DNA of 64,000 nucleotides from NCBI GenBank assembly GCA_014529385.2, contig CM043953.1:90899842-90963841 (forward strand), written 5' to 3'. This document shows, in pieces, positions 59,332 through 64,000 of the stretch. The notes below the pieces were generated by a model. It did not search any database. It was not told where the DNA came from and saw only the letters and a program-made list of their open reading frames with translations. Numbering within the stretch: the stretch's first letter is position 1; each line of letters begins with the position of its first letter. The position numbers were made by a program, and so were the translations under genes. This DNA comes from Adiantum capillus-veneris. Its lineage: Eukaryota; Streptophyta; Polypodiopsida; Polypodiales; Pteridaceae.

Positions 59332-60910
59332 TGTAACATTTAATGGTCTAGTAACTTGTGTGTAGCGGAAAATAGCATGAACATAGTGAGAATTTCATTA
59401 GAATAGCTTCCTACTGAGAATAACAAGAGTGCTTGGGTGGAGAGAGCAACAAAAAACATAAAACCTAGTTCGATAGCATGAAAAATACTTCAAAAGAGAG
59501 AGAAATTAAGCAATTGACAACAATTGAGGATGGGATTTGCATGAAGCTGGTCCCCCCTCCAAAAGGCTTTGTATTATGGTTTCTCCTATCAAGAGAGACA
59601 TTTTACAATACAATTCTTTGTGTTCCTTCAATACTAGCTAGTGCAATGAAGATGGAAACTTCATGCACTAAGCAAACACTTATCAAACACGACATTAATT
59701 CAATAGAACCAAGACCTCACACACCTTCGAAGATGGTGAGAGCTAACGGGGTATGAGAGTAGATTGAGAGGAAGAAGGAGTATTCTTACGAGAAAGATGT
59801 ACATCTCCTCACATAATCACTCATATTATCATATCTTAGCTTAGTAATTAGCATGGTAGAGGAGATGAGCATGCATTGAAGCTTGGCTCTTGGTTGGATT
59901 TGCATCACAATGCCAAGAGTTGTTGGTGTAGGCATCCCTTCTCGCAAGCTTGGAGTAGGTGGTAAGCTTTCCATTAAAGCTTTAGAAGCAGAGAGAGTCT
60001 TCTTTGCTTCACACGTGAGATTGTGTGAGTGTGAGTGTGATAATACCTTGCAAAAATCAGTCCCCTCTCTCTCTTGGTCGACCCCCCTTGCTAAATGCTC
60101 ATGCTACAGCCCTATTGGACCTCCCCAGGCCTAGCCAATGGAAATTAAGCGGCATAAGTGATAGCCTTTTGACATGTGTCCCCCTTTCCCCTTTTGTGAG
60201 AGATTTAGGTAATTAATAAATGCAACTAAACTCTCATTGGACTCCTTTGCCTCCTGGCCAATAGGAATCAGGCAAGCCATTGGGCTGCTGAATGCTCATT
60301 GGTCCCCTTGGGAGACTGTCCAATAGTTTTCTAGATAGCTTAATTCTTATTGCTTCTTTTATTAAGTGTTTTTAAATTAATCAAACTAGATTTACTCTAG
60401 CCTAATTCTCATTGGTCCACCTCCATGGCTATCCAATAGGATTTTACACCTTGTGGGCATCTGGCCTAGGGAGCTGACATGTGTCCCTCTTTCCCCTTGT
60501 GTACAAATGAAGCTTGTGAGTGTGTGTGGATGTTTCTCTCTCATTCCCTACTTCTTGGGCTTGCCCCCTCCTATGTAGGGCTTGACAAAGACCTTTTGGG
60601 ACACACTCAAAGCATCCAATTCCCCTAATGTTTTCCCTTTGGACACAACCTTTGAATTTTGGAACCTTAGCATTTTGGAAGTCTTAATGCGTTGAACCTT
60701 AGGGTCTTTTGAGCCCATTGTTGCACATAGATCTTTTGCAGATGCCCCCCCCTTTGGATCCCTATTTTCCCTCCTTTGGATCCCTATTGTGGCCAGTCTG
60801 CTAGCTTAACCAATATTCTAGCTTTTTCTCCTCTGGCACTTCCCCATATTAAATGATCAGTTTAACATGAGAAAATCATTTAGGAGAATTAGATATTGAT
60901 TATTATGACA
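59332..60910 (-). repeat. 5' LTR of gypsy-B (1579 bp)
   Basis: Ends TGTCATAATAATC...ATGTTACA on the minus strand, with the primer site directly inside (59330-59319) and the ATTGA duplication outside at 60911-60915. Confidence 0.9.
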
Positions 60911-61535
60911 ATTGATGGTAGCAACATAAACATAGTACTTAATTAACTTGGCATGAACAATACTTTTGCAAGAGAGAGAGTATTAGAGAACATGACAATA
61001 GTTGATGACGGGATTTACTTGGAGCCGGTCCCCCTTCCAAAAGGCGTTTGTATAATAGATTCTCCCATCAAGAGAGACACAATCTTTGTGTTACTTGTGA
61101 CCTTGGTGATGCTATGAAGATGGAAAGCTTCATGCATCACGAGCATAACATAAAATTTGCAAGCCTCGGTCCCAAGGCCTCAAACACCTTTGAAGGTGGA
61201 GAGAGCTAGAGGGGAATGAGGGTAGGGAAGAGGAAGAAGAATCATCCATAGGAGAAGGAATAGTTCTTCACTTATCATCACTCTTCTCGCTTAGCATAGC
61301 ATAATAGCATAGTAATGAAGATGAAAAGGAGGGCAATCTTAAGCATTGAAGCATGGCTCTTGGTTGGATTTGCATTCCATAGTGAAGAGTGTTGGTGTAG
61401 GCTCTCCACTTCTCAACAAGCTTGGAGAAGGATATGGAGCTCTGCACTTTGCACTTCACATAATGAGTGTGTTGTGTGTGTGTGGGGTGGGGTGGGGGGG
61501 GGGAGTATACCCCCCCCTCTGAAGCTTGGTCCACG

Positions 61536-61580
<45 letters not shown>

Positions 61581-62373
61581 TTATTAATTATATCATTTGG
61601 ACATGTGTTTTGTTTTTCCTTTTTGAGAGAAAGAACTTAATTATTTATTTTTATGCATATAAATAAATTCTTATTGGACCCCTTTAAAGCCTATCCAATA
61701 GGATTCAAGCACATCATGAGGGCCACATGTGGAGGATTTTGACATGTGTCTTTTATGCTTCTTAAAATATCATGTTTGAATTGAACGCTGTAAGCACATA
61801 GTTATTTAAGCATGGAAACTGTCTATGCCTTTTGAGAGTTTATGTTTGAATTGAACACTTCAAGAGCCTTAGTTATTTAAGCATGTGAGAAGCACCTTAA
61901 GCTTGGGCAAGGTTCCCACAAATACTTAGCAAGTCGACAAGCACCTCAAGCTTGAGTACGATTCCCACCTCAAGGTCAGCCCTAGCTTGCCTAAGGTTAA
62001 ATGACTTCTTAACGCTTACTTTTGGAGGTCTTTAATGAATCTAACCCTAAGGTCTTTTAAGCTCCATTAGATGCATGTTGCTCTTTGATAGACTATCTTT
62101 TTTTGGACCCCTATTGAGATGTAACCATCTCTCCTCTTGGTCCCTTGCTAAGGTAAATCTAGAAGCACTTATTGCACATTGCTCTTTGGTAGACTGTCTC
62201 CTTTTGGATCCCTATTGAGATGCAGTCATTTCTCCTTTTGGTCCCCTTTTGAGATAGATCTAGAAGCACATATCTATATCCTAACTCTTGTTCCCCTTTT
62301 ATCTTCCCATACTAAGTGATCAGTTTAATATGATAAAATCATTTGGTAAAGTTAGATATTATATTTTATGACA
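60911..62373 (-). repeat. Gypsy-A 3' LTR, main part
   Basis: Diverged relative of the gypsy-B LTR: GGAGCCGGTCCCCCTTCCAAAAGG, AAGATGGAAAGCTTCATGCA and an ATATTTTATGACA end are shared, with many substitutions and different middle sequence. (CT)n lies at 61540-61577. Divergence from the gypsy-B LTRs is clearly larger than between the gypsy-B LTR pair. Confidence 0.8.
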
Positions 62374-64000
62374 TTACCTCTCTCTTGAAATCATAGTCGT
62401 CCTCGACTATGAGGTAGAGAAGATAAATCTTAGTCATTAGTCCATGTTTCTTAGTGGGTAGAGGATCCCTTTTTACCCTACAACATCATTCCAAAATGGA
62501 TGACTAATCCATTTGGTGCTCGAGAGACTAAGCTGCCGCAAGCATGTATGCTCTTTAGTCCATATCATACTTCCAAAGTAGAGTGACAAGTTTTACTTGG
62601 TGTTTGGGAGACGTCGTCACCACAAACATGATCCTAAGCATGCATACTTCTTAAATTTTGTGCACAATAAAAGAAAGAGAATGAGTCTTATAGGACAAAA
62701 ACATTGTTAATTAAAAATGCATTTTCATTTGCTTACTCTAGTGTAGCATTGTAAGCATTGACAAGGTTCATTTTATCCTTAAGCTAGGCTCCTTGCATCC
62801 CTCTAGCATCTTTAAAAGGATAATCCTTAAAATTAACAAGATAGCATTGGATAACGTTACCGTTTCTCAATACCTTGTCTTCGTGTCGAAGAATCGACTC
62901 GGGCTGCAACACCTCTTCTTGATCTTCATCTCTGGTGGGTCCTCCATTATTGGTTCTTTTTATGGCTCTCCTTTGTATGGTTTGAGTAGACTCACATGGT
63001 TAGCATTGTGAATGAGCCAATGGTTGGGAAACTTCAACCAATAAGCCATCTCATTGATTGGCTTAAGAATTTTTAAAAGAAAGGACCATAGTATCTTTTT
63101 GCTAGTTTAGCATAATACTCTTGGTAGCTCTTAGGATTCTTTCACGTAGTATGCCTTAGACGAACCTTGAGAAAATTTAGCAAGACCCAATCATTTTCCT
63201 TAAAGGCTAAGGCTCTTCTGTGCTTATTAGCAACATTCCTTTTTGCCTTTGCTTTCAAATAGATGTAGCCTCTTCAATCTTTGGAAAAGATTCTTGTAAG
63301 TCTCGGCTATATGCATCAACGGGGAAGATCTTCCCATGTACTTTAAGTAGTAAGGGACTTTTGGATCTTCCCTCTTTAACCTCGAAAGGTGCTTTCCCCA
63401 TAGAAATATGTACAATGTCATTGTACGCATACTCTATAAGAGGTAGGTACTTCTCTCATTGAAAACATTGATCTACTTCCATGACCAAAGTGAATTAACT
63501 AATCTAATCATTCTTGAATCTACTAAGAGCCGATCTTTGTCCGACACTATGGATGTTGGCAAGCCATGATACTTGAAAATTTGAGATCTAAAGAGGGTTG
63601 TCTTTTGATGTGCCTTAATAGTATTTTTGACAGGCATAGAGTGTGTTTTCTTGCTAAGTCTATTGATTGAAACAATCCAAGTTGCTTCCCTCAATCAAAT
63701 TTCAATTTTTGGTATACCACGCAATTTGAAACATACTCTTGTATGTTTAATTTTCATGGTAGACCAACATACACTTATACTCCTTGAAGTGTAGATTATG
63801 GAGTCCCTCTTTGCCCCGCATAAGGAGAATGATGGGATTCATACATGACTTTCTTATTGTATGGGTGAGTAACACATAGCCTATTGTCGTTTGGAAGATA
63901 CCCATCCTTCGAGGTGAATGGTTATTTTTTTCTTCCCTAATGCAAGGCTGTAATTACCTACTTAAAGTCTTTGTCAGTAGCATACTCATCTATCATAAAA
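62374..64000 (-). mobile_element. Gypsy-A interior: chromodomain and integrase end of pol (runs off window)
   Basis: Parallel to gypsy-B 53507-55300 in order. After a polypurine-like AGAGAGAGGTAA come RHEDKVLRN...YLVNFKDYPFKDA (chromodomain, about 62800-62900), RLKREDPKVPYYLKYMGRSS (63380-63320), and PVKNTIKAHQKTTLFRSQIF with KYHGLPTSIVSDKD (63620-63540), the integrase with its SDKD aspartate. Stops and a deletion between SDKD and the later part mark it as more decayed than gypsy-B. The remaining pol, gag and 5' LTR lie beyond 64000. Confidence 0.85.

Larger units (their letters stand above)
51919..60910 (-). mobile_element. Gypsy-B: full-length Ty3/gypsy chromovirus-type element
   Basis: 8992 bp on the minus strand. 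The 5' LTR is 60910-59332 (1579 bp) and the 3' LTR 53506-51919 (1588 bp), with ends TGTCATAATAATC...AATGTTACA. The ATTGA duplication is at 51914-51918 and 60911-60915. Primer site TGGTATTAGAGC (59330-59319) resembles tRNA-Met with one change. It encodes gag, protease, RT, RNase H, integrase and a C-terminal chromodomain-like segment, with many stops and frameshifts. It inserted into the 3' LTR of gypsy-A, an older member of the same family. Confidence 0.95.

Overview
The window comes from the nuclear genome of a vascular plant with a large, repeat-rich genome. The evidence is a host gene with GT-AG introns, plant-type Ty1/copia and Ty3/gypsy elements primed by initiator tRNA-Met, L1-like LINE debris, and many long (CT)n/(GA)n tracts. 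One intron of about 25 kb packed with transposons fits a fern or gymnosperm better than a compact angiosperm. That placement is inference; nothing in the sequence names the species.

Only one host gene is convincing: a GT14-family (GLCAT14-type) glucuronosyltransferase on the minus strand. Its four exons are 43589-43001, 42905-42830, 42742-42627 and 17201-16678, and they join in phase to a 434-residue type II membrane protein. Introns 1 and 2 are 95 and 87 bp; intron 3 is 25,425 bp.

Layout. 1-5826: tandem array of a ~1.52-kb unit (3.8 copies), each unit with a TATAAATA box. 6540-10950: degenerate copia fragments in both orientations. 11470-15450: a decayed LINE. 16678-43589: the GT14 gene. 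Its giant intron holds a complete but pol-less gypsy-type element (18197-24232, target-site duplication ATTCT), a 5' LTR fragment of another element (24416-24694), LINE pieces (25.1-27.79, 35.4-36.85 and 38.2-38.6 kb), a small element with no recognisable gag-pol (27791-31962, AGCAG), a solo LTR nested inside that element's LTR (27853-29164, GAGAA), and a partial second copy of the pol-less family (33423-35400). 45761-64000: a four-element nest on the minus strand. Copia-A is interrupted by gypsy-A, copia-B (46338-51804, GAGGC) sits next to that junction, and gypsy-B (51919-60910, ATTGA) lies inside the 3' LTR of gypsy-A.

The retroelement reading frames are broken by stops and frameshifts, so most are relics. 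The most unusual material is the pol-less gypsy family. Behind gag-protease it carries a second frame (ATGA overlap) that two copies share and that I do not recognise. Its LTRs carry a dispersed GCGTTTT motif downstream of the TATA box, and the same motif recurs in the leader of the small, otherwise unrelated element. I saw no tRNA, rRNA or CRISPR features.
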